Part shown: positions 1 through 10,655 of the stretch, piece by piece
Layout: every line of letters starts with the position of its first letter
Numbering within the stretch: position 1 is the first letter of the stretch
Assembly: GCF_000003855.2 (NCBI RefSeq)
Contig: NW_003101657.1
Span: forward strand, 94,083-158,082
Direction: 5' to 3'
DNA from: Blastomyces gilchristii SLH14081
Lineage: Eukaryota > Ascomycota > Eurotiomycetes > Onygenales > Ajellomycetaceae
DNA length: 64,000 nucleotides
Notes under the pieces: generated by a model
Databases searched by the model: none
Told to the model about the DNA's origin: nothing
What the model saw: only the letters and a program-made list of their open reading frames with translations
Made by a program: the position numbers and the translations under genes

Positions 1-633
1 TGAATCACATATCCTCAATTATTAAAACTGTGATCACCCATTCCATTGCGGGATGTGGATCGGGTATAGATAGCCGAATATCCGGGTATGGGGAGCTTAC
101 TCAGGAGCCAGGAATTTAGAGTAGAAATGGGCGTAGTCAGCTCTTTTTCTACGTGTCCCCTTCCAGGAAACTTGGAGAGACGCGCACAATGGCCACACAA
201 CAAGTAAAGACGAGGGTTGCTGTTCAGGAGGGGAGTGTTGTCACCGCCTGTCTTATCTAATTGACTGAGCACCGAGATACCGCTAAATCAAAACCGGTTA
301 GCTGCTTTCGGCGCCTGAGTTCAACTAACTTACCCGATCACATGATGGCAATCGAAGCCGATGAGGGTCGCGTTTCCGGCAGATGCAACCGCCGGCTAAA
401 CGACACCCCATTCTTGATCCCGGCCGACAGGAGAAGTACGAGTGTTGTTGCAATAGCACTGATAAGCGAGTCCCCCAGCCTCCCTGTCTCTCGCGCCAAC
501 TTGGGGATCAACTGTGGCTGCTCGAAACCGTGGATTTCCAGCCCGCAAAGCCTTATCCCGTTCCCCAAAAGACGGCCCCTCGATTGCCCCTCCTTCACCG
601 CTTTCGCGAATAACGGTATCGACCGGGGTCGAA
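1..633. other. 5' flank of the glutamine-synthetase-like gene
   Basis: No gene is recognised here. Open frames exist on both strands (for example minus 15-272), but none has recognisable protein character. The plus frame that contains the downstream gene stays open back to an ATG at 514. The extra 40 residues do not look like the family, so this stretch is taken as promoter and 5' UTR. Confidence 0.5.
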
Positions 634-2408
634 ATGTCGCCGGAAACTGAGGTTACTCTGGATAATCTTAGTATAATTCTCGAGCAGGATACACAAGTAA
701 AGCTCGCCGGAATCGACGCAGATGGGATCCTTCGTGGGAAACTTGTATCCAAGCGGAAGTTTCTCAGCATTGCCCAAGATGGATTCGGGTTCTGCTCTGT
801 CATATTTGGGTGGGATATGCACGATCATACATACTTCAAGGAGCTAGGGATAAGCAATAAGGAGAATGGATATAGAGACATGCTAGCAATCCCGGACCTG
901 ACTAGCTTTCGGAGAATACCGTGGGAGGATAATGTACCCTTTTTTCTGATAAACTTTTTCGACCCGGATACCAAGGAGCCTGTATCGGCCTGTCCGCGCG
1001 GATTGTTGAGGACAGCTGCTGAGAAAATGGAGAAGCTGGGCTATAGAGCTATGGCTGGTGGTATGTTGTTTTCACTTTCCCCGCTGATTGCGCCAGAACC
1101 TAATGGTCTTTGCTAATTGGCCTTTTCACAGCGGAATATGAATTTTATCAATTTCGCGCGCCTCCGAATCCAAATGCTCTCGAACGAAACTCTTCATCAA
1201 CAGCTACTTTTCTCAGGGAGAATCCAGTGGATGCTCTCCCACCACTAACGGAAGGGATGTTTGGCTACAGTCTTACGAGGACGGTGCATAATCAGGAGTA
1301 TTTTTATAGGGTCTTCAACACCTGTCACGAATTTAAGTGTGACATTGAGAGTTGGCATACTGAAAGCGGTCCTGGCGTATTTGAAGCCGTATGTTTTGCA
1401 TTGAACACACCTTCGTATTGCAATTCCTAACCTTCAACAGGCTCTTGAGTTTGGAGAGATCAAAGAAATAGCTGATCGTGCGGGGTTATTCAAGTAAGTT
1501 AAATATTCAGTTCAGCCCCAATGATTCATGAATTTACAAACATAGAAAGCATACGATATGCGAGGAAGACTAACATCCCAAAATCCTAGATACGTTGTGA
1601 AATGCCTTGGCAGCAAATATGGAATAACACCTGTATTCATGGCTAAACCACGGCAGGGACTCCCGGGAAACAGCGGACATATGCACGTCTCCCTTGTCTC
1701 AGACACGGGGATAAACTTGTTCAGCCGCGACGAACCCGATCCTTCACCCCCATATTCCGATGTAGCATACCTTTCCGACATGGGCAGGCACTTTCTCGCA
1801 GGCGTCCTCGACGGCCTGCCTGACATCATGCCCCTTTTCGCCCCGACCATAAATTCCTACAAGCGTCTGGTGGAGAACTTCTGGGCCCCCGTCACCGTTT
1901 CCTGGGGTCTAGAGCACCGAGCTGCATCTATCCGTGTCATCACGCCACCCACTTCGTCCCCGAAGGGCACACGTCTTGAGGTGCGGGTCCCCGGTGCAGA
2001 TGCGAACCCGCATTATGTCCTCGCGGCTATCCTCGCGCTAGGTTGGCGCGGGGTGGAGAAGAAGCTCGCGCTTCCTGTTCCGCCGCTGCCTCGAGGGGCG
2101 GAGGTGGGCAGCTCAACCGACCAAGGGGCGCGGTTGGCTAAAAGTCTCAAGGAAGCGGTTGCCGTTTTCACACGAAAGGAGAGTGTTGCGAGGGAGGTTT
2201 TTGGAGATGCCTTTGTAGATCATTTTGGGGGGACGAGGGAACATGAGATCCGGCTGTGGGAGGAAGCTGTGACTGATTGGTGAGTCTGGTTTTGATCTTT
2301 CTGGGGTTCCCCTTTCTGTTCTTGACTCATATATATTACCTTTGGAAAACGCTAATCACTCCTGGACCATGTTGTAGGGAAGTTAAGCGGTATATCGAAA
2401 CTGTTTAG
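634..2408 (+). CDS. Glutamine synthetase-like (gamma-glutamyl ligase) protein, five exons
   Basis: Member of the class-I glutamine synthetase superfamily (GlnA/FluG C-terminal-like), which ligates ammonia or an amine to the gamma-carboxyl of glutamate using ATP; the substrate here is unknown and may be a polyamine or other amine. Inferred exons are 634-1060, 1132-1388, 1441-1493, 1590-2279 and 2378-2408, giving 485 residues. All junctions use GT/AG and restore family sequence, for example AMAG/AEYEFYQF across intron 1. Visible landmarks are an N-terminal beta-grasp region (VAGIDxDG-like, LRGKLVSKRKF), the catalytic-domain motif KPRQGLPGNSGHMHVSL with its conserved His, and NSYKRLVENFWAP followed by the Arg-rich HRAASIRVI. 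The C-terminal DWEVKRYIETV is completed by the 31-nt last exon. The start at 634 is chosen because homology begins there, although the frame is open to 514. It looks intact and cytosolic (no signal peptide). Confidence 0.9.
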
Positions 2409-2746
2409 AAGGTTGCGTTTCGAGAGAGAGAGGGGCGACGGACGGGGGAATCTTGTTATTGTTAACCTATGAATGTGCTTTTATAGATATACCATCCTGA
2501 ACATTATTGAGCGACATACACCGTATAAACCGTATGGCCAATTGACATTCCATTCAAAAATCCCCATTCAATGCATGGGTAGATATATTCGTAGTTCATC
2601 GTATATTCCTGTTTTCTAGCTCCGAGTTTCTTCAATCACATGACTAGGAACTGCTCTTGTTATGGTTCGGTTCTGTTCTGGCGTGGCTACAACTTCACAA
2701 CCAACATCCAGAAAATTATCTGACTGCCAATCATCTCTATTATGTT
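2409..2746. other. Intergenic DNA with no recognised gene
   Basis: 338 bp between the glutamine-synthetase-like gene and the kinase remnant. It probably holds the 3' UTR of the former. The frame of the kinase remnant is open back to 2657, but those residues do not resemble the family, so they are left out. Confidence 0.5.
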
Positions 2747-5053
2747 ATGGCGTCCTCGAAATTGGAGATAATTTCTCATCCTATCGGCAGTCGACTAAAA
2801 GAATATCGCGATTTGTACAATTGTTTGAGTGCTGGGCATTCAGCTTGTGGTGCTGACAAGATCAAGAAGCGACTGCTTCAATTACTGGCAGTTCTACAAA
2901 CCCATCCTGTTTGTTTTGAGCTTCCTTCTGGCAGAGGACGTGGAACTCTTTTTGATGATATATTGGCCCTTCTTTCAGAAGTTCGCTCAAGCCTATTTGA
3001 AATCAATTGTCTACACCCCCTTTTGAAATTGATCCACAAACAATCTGATGAAACAATCTGGAACAAAGTCTATGATGTTGTTACAGAGACTACTCCCCCT
3101 CCTCACTTGCCCTTACCTCTCCTCCAAACTCCCTTGCTATGGAATACAAGTAGCTTTGTCAACTCAACTGAGTACAGGAAACATGTGCAGTGTTGAAGGA
3201 GAAGCTTGATGCTATGATGTATGTGGATATACCGGGTTTCTACAAGACATATTTTGGAACCATTGAGTGGCTAGAGCCTACAGCCCAGGTAGTTTTTGCA
3301 AGATGCAAGGGAGGTGAAGATCCTTTTTACAGTGAGGAGACTGGCTGGAGAGGGTGGCCTGAAGATGCCAAGGAACTAGATGTGTTGCAATGGCTGTCGG
3401 CCCTTATTGACAACTTCATAGGGGAGTTTCAGGCTTAGTATGCTTCTTTGAGGAATATGCAGCTGATCAAAAGATTCAAAGAAAGCTACTTGTGCAGCTG
3501 TACCAACCCCTCACAGGTTCCACTGCAGACTGCAAGCTGGACATAGGCTTTGTGAACAACTCCAATGCCAGTGAGGATTCCAGCTGCCACTGGTCACAGA
3601 TCCTGGGCCTGGGAGAGCTGAAGAATGACATCTCATATGATGTCCCATCAAAGGCATGGCTTGACCTGGGGAGGTACATCAGAGAGGTTATGACAGCCCA
3701 TGACTCCTGCAGTTCTGTGTTGGGTTTCACCCTCTGCAGATCAAAGATGAGGCTCTGAAATTTTGGTCATCTGGGCAGGATAGCTTCCAAGTCATTTGAT
3801 ATCAATAAGAAGGGCTTTCAGTTTGTATCAGTGATACTTGAGTACCTCAGCATGAGCAGCTGATGGACATCGAGATAGAGAGAGACAGCCAGATAGAGAG
3901 ACTTATTTTTGATGAAGTGGTGAAGCGGGCTCCTTGTGTCACCGGGCGGGCGACGACCTGCTGGAAGGCACATCTAGATGGAGATGAGTCCAGGATGCCT
4001 CTCGTCATCAAAGATTCGTGGCAGTATCCGGAGCGCGAGGAGGAGGGAGTGTTGCTGCGGGAGGTAACAGAGAAAGGAGTGAGCAATGTGGCAAGGTACT
4101 ACCACCATGAGACAGTTTGTGTGAGGGAAAATGACAATGATATCTGCAACACTGTTCAGAGAGGCCTAGATGTCACAAAGTCAGGGAACTACAGAACCAG
4201 CAGCTCCAGATCAGTGTTGAGCAGAAAGGGTTCTCATGCTGGGAGAAAGGATGGAGGGAGCGGCGGTGTCGCCAGTCAGAAGCATTACTCCACTTCAATT
4301 GATTCATCACTGCGGCCGAGCAAACGGCATTCAATTTCTTCAACAAAAGCTGGTACTCACAACTCAATGCCTAACTGGATTCATCGCCGTGTCGTTGTTC
4401 GGGATTATGGAAAACCAATATATAAGGCAAGTTCGAAAGTCTCCCTGCGTGCCGCCCTGGAGGGATGCATTGAGGGGTACAAGGACCTATATAAACAGAC
4501 CGGCTTGCTTCAAGGAGATATCTCTCCAAATAATCTCATGATCAATGAGGAGGCAGATAATTTGTCATGGAAATCTTTCTTAATTGATCTTGATCTTGCA
4601 ATCAGGGTGCAGTGGGAGGGTTTCTCAGGAAATCAAGGAAAAACTGGAACACTAGTGTTTATAACAATTGATGTTCTTTTAGCAGATGAGAAACACACCT
4701 TTATGCATGCTCTTGACTCATTTTTCTGGGAACTCTTCTGGATATGCATACATTACAAAGGGCCAGGCAAAGGCAAGGTGATTGAAGAGTTTGAGAAATG
4801 GAATTTTATGGACATGGAGGCACTAGCAAAAGCAAAAAAAGAGGAGATTTCTGATGAAAGAGATTTCCTTATATCAGGAGAGAAATATTTTACTGAGTAC
4901 TATCAACCTCTGCTACCTTGGGTTAACAAACTACAGAGAGAGGTTTTCCCTGGTGGGAGCAGATAAAGAAGGCCAGATCCAAACCTGGGTTAATTCATGA
5001 GAAGGATACTGCAGGAAGCAAGAAATGATCCAAATGTTATTGGCTCAAATTAA
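2747..5053 (+). pseudogene. FunK1-type fungal protein kinase, degraded
   Basis: Remnant of the fungal-specific FunK1 kinase family, which is multicopy in many filamentous fungi. The N-terminal family region starts at MASSKLEII (2747) and runs to about 3193. It shifts frame to VLKEKLDAMMYVDIPGF (from about 3190), hits TAG at 3436, and shifts again into a frame with EEYAADQKIQ and KLDIGFVNN (to a TGA at about 3758, where MRLW is expected). It continues as GRIASKSFDINKKGFQFVS and then the long 3863-4966 frame. That frame carries the kinase catalytic loop QGDISPNNLMI (His replaced by Gln), the SFLIDLDLA Asp motif, KTGTLVFITIDVLL and a C-lobe. The C-terminal tail MRRILQEARNDPNVIGSN ends at 5053 after another stop and frame change. 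At least two stops and three frame changes make it a pseudogene, although the kinase half alone is open for 367 codons. Confidence 0.8.
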
Positions 5054-5276
5054 GTTTGTGCGGTCTTCTGCCCAATAAACATCATACCATATCCCCAAGG
5101 GCCTGGAAGGAAAGCCGAATATATTTGGAGATTATCCATTGAACAAGAATTAGATGTAATTGATTACGAAGGACGGAGTGAGGCACTTGAAATGCTATAT
5201 TGGCGCGTTCTAGTTTGGCATTGAGATCTTCCCATTTCCGCTTGCGCCCGCGATTCTGGGCAATCGGTATCACATC

Positions 5277-5783
5277 ATGGCCCATGGTGCGTCTGCCACC
5301 ATATCAAAATATTTCTTCTCTCATATACGCACAGTAATCCCAGAGCACCATACGAGTGGAATAGGGAACTGTGCACAAGAAAGACAGGCCTACTTGTCCC
5401 ACGAACAGAGCAATGTGCGCTTTGTTTTGCTATTCTATCTAATAAATTATGGATTTGAAGTTTATAGTGATCAGTGTGTCGGTGACAATCGCTCTGGTAA
5501 GGAGCACAGGCCTGTTGTCATGGATCTGCTACAAAAGATGATATTTCCAGAGTTGAACCGGGAGCCAATGATCGACTCCATAATCAGGAGATGTTGGTAC
5601 AGTGAGTACGAGACAGTGGCAGAATCGACCGCAGATACAGAAAGTTTATGTGGCATGGGCAGTGAGGCTTCCAGGGGCAAGATTGAAGGAGTTAAGTGTT
5701 TGACATCCATATCTGCAGACGACTTTTCATCGCGGAGGAAATTGTGTGAGGATTTACTCTGTAGTCAGGTGTTGAATCCCTAA
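5277..5783 (+). pseudogene. Possible C-terminal fragment of a second kinase-like protein
   Basis: A 168-codon open frame in normal-composition DNA just downstream of the FunK1 remnant. The stretch around 5510-5650 (MDLLQKMIFPEL...IIRRCWYSEYETVAE) resembles the end of a protein-kinase C-lobe, where an Arg/Lys-Cys-Trp motif sits in the last helix. No catalytic loop, DFG or ATP-binding motif precedes it. The residues from 5277 to about 5480 have no recognisable similarity, so the upstream part is probably lost or scrambled. The assignment rests on my recognition of the motif only; it could be a species-specific ORF of another kind. Confidence 0.3.
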
Positions 5784-7437
5784 GGCTCTATCTTTGCAGA
5801 ATACCCGGCAACTTGGGCTCCCAATAAAACGCAGACATGTTTGTTGGGAACTACTGCGGTAGGAAGAGAAGATAGAGCAGGTGTGAGCAGTGTCTTTATG
5901 TTTAGTAACAGGCGGCCGCTGTCTAACACATGAGATGTATAATGCAGATGGTTTTGACAAAGCTATGCGCGGCCGAAAACTTCGTCCCTTCGCCGATTTT
6001 GCTTCGCGCGTTGGGCTGGAATATTTCGCAGCTGCCATGACAAATAGCGATATAGCGCTGTAGATAGCAATTCCAACCCTACCATCAACAGTTGAACAGC
6101 ATTTTCACCTACAGAGTATACTTATATAGATCGGGAGCCTATAGGGCGTCGTCCACCTAAGCAGGGGATTTTATCTTCTAGAAGCCGGATAGTTGTATAA
6201 AAGAGCAACCGTTTTAGCTTCAGCCCACTCAAAGGAGCTGTTTTCAGCACGAGGCGTAGCGTGCAAGGAATTGGCCTTGGACCGTGAATATTGCTTTTGG
6301 GTTCGTCAGTCCGTACAAGGAAGAGCGTCCGTGCTAATAACTATTTGAAGAAGGTTGCTGTGCTAGATTGTTTTCATCACCGATATGTGCAAACGATGCC
6401 GGGTGAAAAAGAGAACATGACAATCGCCGGACAGGTGATCTCCTGCATGGCGGATATCAGGAGTTGAAAGGAAGAAGGGTGGAGTTTAAAAAGACAGACA
6501 GACACACTTTGACCACCTGAAGTAGCTGTTCCTTCAACGAACGTAACCACTAGTTAACAGTTAGTTAGTTACACATTTTCTCGCGTCTCGTATGTGTCGC
6601 ACTAGTAATAAAAAACAATAACCATGCTCCAGATACATGTAGAGAGTTGTCAAACTATGAAGACTGCTGGTTGCAATACATGAAGTGGTTAAATAGTAAA
6701 TAATGGAATTGAACATGAAAAGAAAAGAATAAGCAAAAAGATACAAATTATAAGAGGATTGGAAGGAGTCGAAAAAGGAAAAAAAGGTAAAGGAAAAAAA
6801 GGAGGGCTAGGTCTCAGGGTGGATTAGTCACAGCCCTAAGTCATTCGGGGGAAACGAGAAGGAAGCAAAAGGCGCATCAAAACCATGTCGAAAAAAAATA
6901 GTAGCAAGCTAGAATTAAAGGAGGATAACATGAGATAAAAGGGAAGATAAAAGTAAATAAAATGGAAAATATAAAAGGTGGCGACGAGACATAAAATAAT
7001 ATCAAAACACAAATTTGAGAATGAGAGCACGATAGGTGGTATTTGTTTGTTTGCGCTCGTAGAAGATCAAGGGAAAAAAGACTAGAAAGTAGATAGACGG
7101 GAGAATAAAAAGGATTTTTCAAAGGGAAAAACAAGATATCATCACCCCATCACTAAAGCGCACGGAAAAAACGCATCCCGGGCAAGAGGCCCAGTTTCTC
7201 TTAGCCCCGAGAGATCAAATTGAAAATAAATATTAAAAAAAATCGAGACATCAAGACATCGTCCTAAGTTCGCCACTGACACCATCCTGTTTCGACTCAA
7301 AAAGACATAGTGAATAGGGGATGGGGAGAGAAAGTTGTTTGATGTAAAATCCTAGCTTTTACCCCACATAGAAAAGCCAAGTAAAAATATAAAATCAAAT
7401 CACAGGGAACGAATACAAGGATCGTCGCTCGTTCCAT
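5784..7437. other. Intergenic DNA with no recognised gene
   Basis: About 1.65 kb. The right part (6560-7400) is purine-rich on the plus strand with A-rich tracts, and its lower end is probably the 3' UTR of the minus-strand DUF3237 gene. The short minus frames in 6561-7134 are Leu/Phe/Ser-rich translations of this low-complexity DNA and are not credible genes. Confidence 0.5.
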
Positions 7438-9072
7438 TTAGGTGATGCGGAAAGCATCGAAAATAACTGTTCGGTAAAAAAAATAGCGGAGTTAGCCACT
7501 AGAACAGATAAAACGCGTTGTCGACTACGAGAGGGAAATATATATATATTATATAATGGTCGTAAAAACGATACAAAAAATATGAGAAGTCTTTGCTTAC
7601 CCTCTGAGGAACGACGGCAACCACTACCAACCCACATGACAGTGTTGACGAATGCGTAGCGCTCGTCGCCCGTCTCCAAAGATATGTTAATGCGATATTT
7701 ATAGGTGGTGGGGTTAACGGAGTCGGCCATAGATGGGTCTGCGAGTTTCTCCAAAACGTCCTTTGCGCCCGTCATCCAGCCGGTGGTCTTTGCGACGATG
7801 AACGCTGGCGGTTCATCTGCAGTTTGCAACAGGTAGTTTGCTTTAATGTGTGTGGATAGCTCCTTGACGACGACCTGCGAATCTTGTCCTCCGGGCTGAA
7901 AATGGTTGGATGCAGTTAGTATATATATTTGGAGAGAGAGAGAAAGAGAGATTGAAAGAAAAACGTCAGGAAAAGGTGTTAAAGGAAGGCTTAATAGTTT
8001 ACCAGAACAATTCCTTTACCCCATCTTCCCGCCCATTGACCACCAACAAACGTGACCCAGTCTCTTTGTCCCCAGAGGCCCTGTCCAACCGTTACCGTTG
8101 GATTTAATTTGAGACTCATACGGAAGTCAAGTTCCAATGTGGGAATAGGGAGCTGGAGAGAGCGGGCAATATCCCCTTCGGGGAACGAGTGTTGGAGGTT
8201 ATTGGCGGGGATGGAGTCTTTCATCACATTCAGATATGGCGGGCATTCTAGCAGGTGCTGGCGCTGTCGACTCGTATTTTTCGCACGGACTTGTTGACAG
8301 TATATGCATTGGACAGAGAGACACTGTTTTTGCAAACTAGTCAGTCTTATACACAATCCAGTATGCGGTTACTCGCGCGAGTGGATCCTACGCACCTTAT
8401 CCTCTTCCTTCGCGCGGAACTCAACAAAGGCGGCGTGTACATCGTCGAGAGGGGGAGCCGGCAGGCTTGAGGTGCTCTGCCTGGGCTGCTTCGAAGACTT
8501 GGGGGTGCTGTGGGCTCGTTGCTGCGCCTGGGGAGCTGCGGAGGATGCGCTAGGGGGAGGAGCAGCTTGCGAAGGGAGAGACGGGCGACTGGAGAGATTC
8601 TGCATAGGAGTCTGCAGAGCACTGCTATGAGGGTTAACTCCATTGGCCATCATGGAGCCACTGGCAGAGGGGAGGGTGGCTGTCGCTGACCCAGCACCGG
8701 GGCCACCAGCAGGCCCGTTTGGAGCCGCCCCGTAGCCATTGACGGGACCTACGCCATTGGTAGGGGCGGACTGCGGATGGGGAGGATTATGGCCGCGAAG
8801 CGCGGGACATTCGAGTAGATGTTGCTTCTGTCGACTCGTGTTCTTTGCTCTGATCTGCTGGCAGTATATGCATTGAACGGAGAGACACTATAGATACAGA
8901 CAGAGCACCAGCAAAGGGTGGTTTATTATATCTGGTCAGTAAAGTTATTGTTCGTAATTATTATTACCCACGATAATTACAAGCAAATACAGGCAAATTT
9001 CACCTTATCATCTTCCTTGGCACGAAACTCGACGAACGCCGCGTGGACCTCTTGGTCAACGGTGCGACCCAT
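7438..9072 (-). CDS. DUF3237 protein with two BED-like zinc-finger modules, five exons
   Basis: Predicted 401-residue protein. Inferred exons in transcript order are 9072-9004, 8887-8396, 8323-8003, 7895-7601 and 7466-7438. The C-terminal half (from about residue 232, IPTLELDFRMSL, to GDERYAFVNTVMWVGSG and the last-exon end VIFDAFRIT) matches DUF3237, a beta-barrel family of unknown function. The N-terminal half holds two copies of one module: VHAAFVEFRAKE(D/E)DK, an exon junction, then CLSVQ leading to C-x2-C-x13-H-x3-C within CIYCQQ and QHLLECP. Copy 1 spans exon 1/2 and copy 2 spans exon 2/3, both interrupted by a phase-0 intron after the same DK. They are separated by about 115 residues rich in Pro, Ala, Asn and Ser. 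The spacing resembles a BED finger. The start at 9072 (MGRTVDQE) places the first module at the N-terminus. A GA-rich tract (7930-7955) lies in intron 3. Confidence 0.82.
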
Positions 9073-10655
9073 CGTATTAATCGAGAAAGCAACGCGATGC
9101 GGAAGGAGAAACGACGGATCCAGGAGGGACGACGTCTTGACGGTTAGCAGAGAGTCAGGGGAGGGACAAGACACGGTGCCTGGTGGGCAGCCGGGCGGGC
9201 AGAAAGGCGGCAGCAGAGGGAGGAGAGATTATAGGGAAGAGATACAGCGGAAACAAGAGGGCGAGGGAAGAAACAGAGCGAGATAACACACGAGAACGAG
9301 GGATACAGGCGGAGACCGAATACAGCAGACGAATACTGCGTACAACACGAGGAAATATTTAGTAAATGCTGGGAAGCGTTTTGGGTGTTTTGGGTGTTTT
9401 GGTGTTTTTGAATGTTTTGAACGAGGTCAAAAAGAGTTGAAGAGGTCTGTCAGGTATTATAACTCGGGGTGGGGGTCAGGTTTTATTTCACAGATTTCCG
9501 GTTTTTTTCAGCGTCACCTGCCCGCGTTTTCATCAGCAGTGTTCGGCGTATCTTTCGTCATTACAGCGTATTTATCAGTCTAGGGTTGGGTTGGGTAAGA
9601 ATAGTACCGGGGCAGGTAAAAGCGTAGGACACCGTATTGGTTGGTTTGGGATCTGTGTTGGGCGATGTTTGACTTCTGTATCATCCCATACATACGCCGT
9701 ACCCTGTTCGATTACCGTCACACATGCAACCGGTTTGTATGTACATACCCCGGTACAGAACCAGTCGTCAGTTTACTCTAGTAAATACCATTCATTCATT
9801 TTCTTCTGTACTCCGTGAAATCATTTGCGATATATCTAGTGAGAGAGGGGTGCTAGAAGAAACACAATCCGTGAGACTATCACCTTGCTCCCGTACAGAG
9901 TAGTGGCGATCAAATTCAACCACCCCCAAGCAAACGCTGTTTGTTCTGTTGAATTATCTGAAACATAGCGCGTAACTCAGCTGTCTCGTACACAGTAGTC
10001 CGTACGGGGGTATGGATACGCCCCTTCCGAATTACAGATCTGGCTGTCTTGAACTTTCCAATACGTCCGTTCCGACGCTTTACCAATACGTATCAATATC
10101 CTCTTTCACAGGGCAATCCAAACCTCTTCGCCAGCTCCCCCAACCAAGATACTCTGTCTGTTAGTTAAATGCCGTCAAAGGGATATTTATTCTTTGCACG
10201 GCCTACATAGATGAAAATGTTTAATGCTTTCATAAATCAAGGATAAAAAATATGCAAACACAATGCCGAATATTGGATCTTGTGAGAAGTTACAATCACG
10301 TGATTTTCTCGCATATCCAGATCGCCCGCTCCACTACCAGGTTAGGAAATTTTCAACGTCACTTTCAATTTAGATAGGATAAAGCTCCTTAACGTATTCG
10401 TTGCTGAAACCCATGCTGAGTGAAATAGCAACTCTTGACCAATTCAAACTAGATGGACGCCAGAGCCAGATCAAATCGAATGTTCTTCTTGAACAAATCT
10501 GAGTGGCTGAGGGTGGTGGACATTCCCCAACCCGCCCTTGACATTCTCCCTTGAAAGCTCATACCCCGCAGTGCGTGCGATTGCGTTGACGAGAACCCCC
10601 GGGGCTTGTGTATAGGCTGGATTAACCTGGCTGACTGTTTCTTGAAAATTTAATC
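9073..10655. other. Divergent intergenic region between DUF3237 gene and TRM44
   Basis: 1.58 kb shared upstream region of two divergent genes. It contains a purine-rich stretch (9170-9300) and a short imperfect repeat of the type TGTTTTGGG (9376-9420). No further gene or RNA is recognised. Confidence 0.5.

Noticed and set aside
514..633. Longer start for the glutamine-synthetase-like protein at 514
   Set aside because: The extra 40 residues (Arg/Ser/Pro-rich) have no family counterpart; homology begins at 634.
6836..7134. Two overlapping minus-strand ORFs rich in Phe, Leu and Ser
   Set aside because: They translate purine-rich low-complexity DNA; two frames look equally hydrophobic, which marks composition and not coding.
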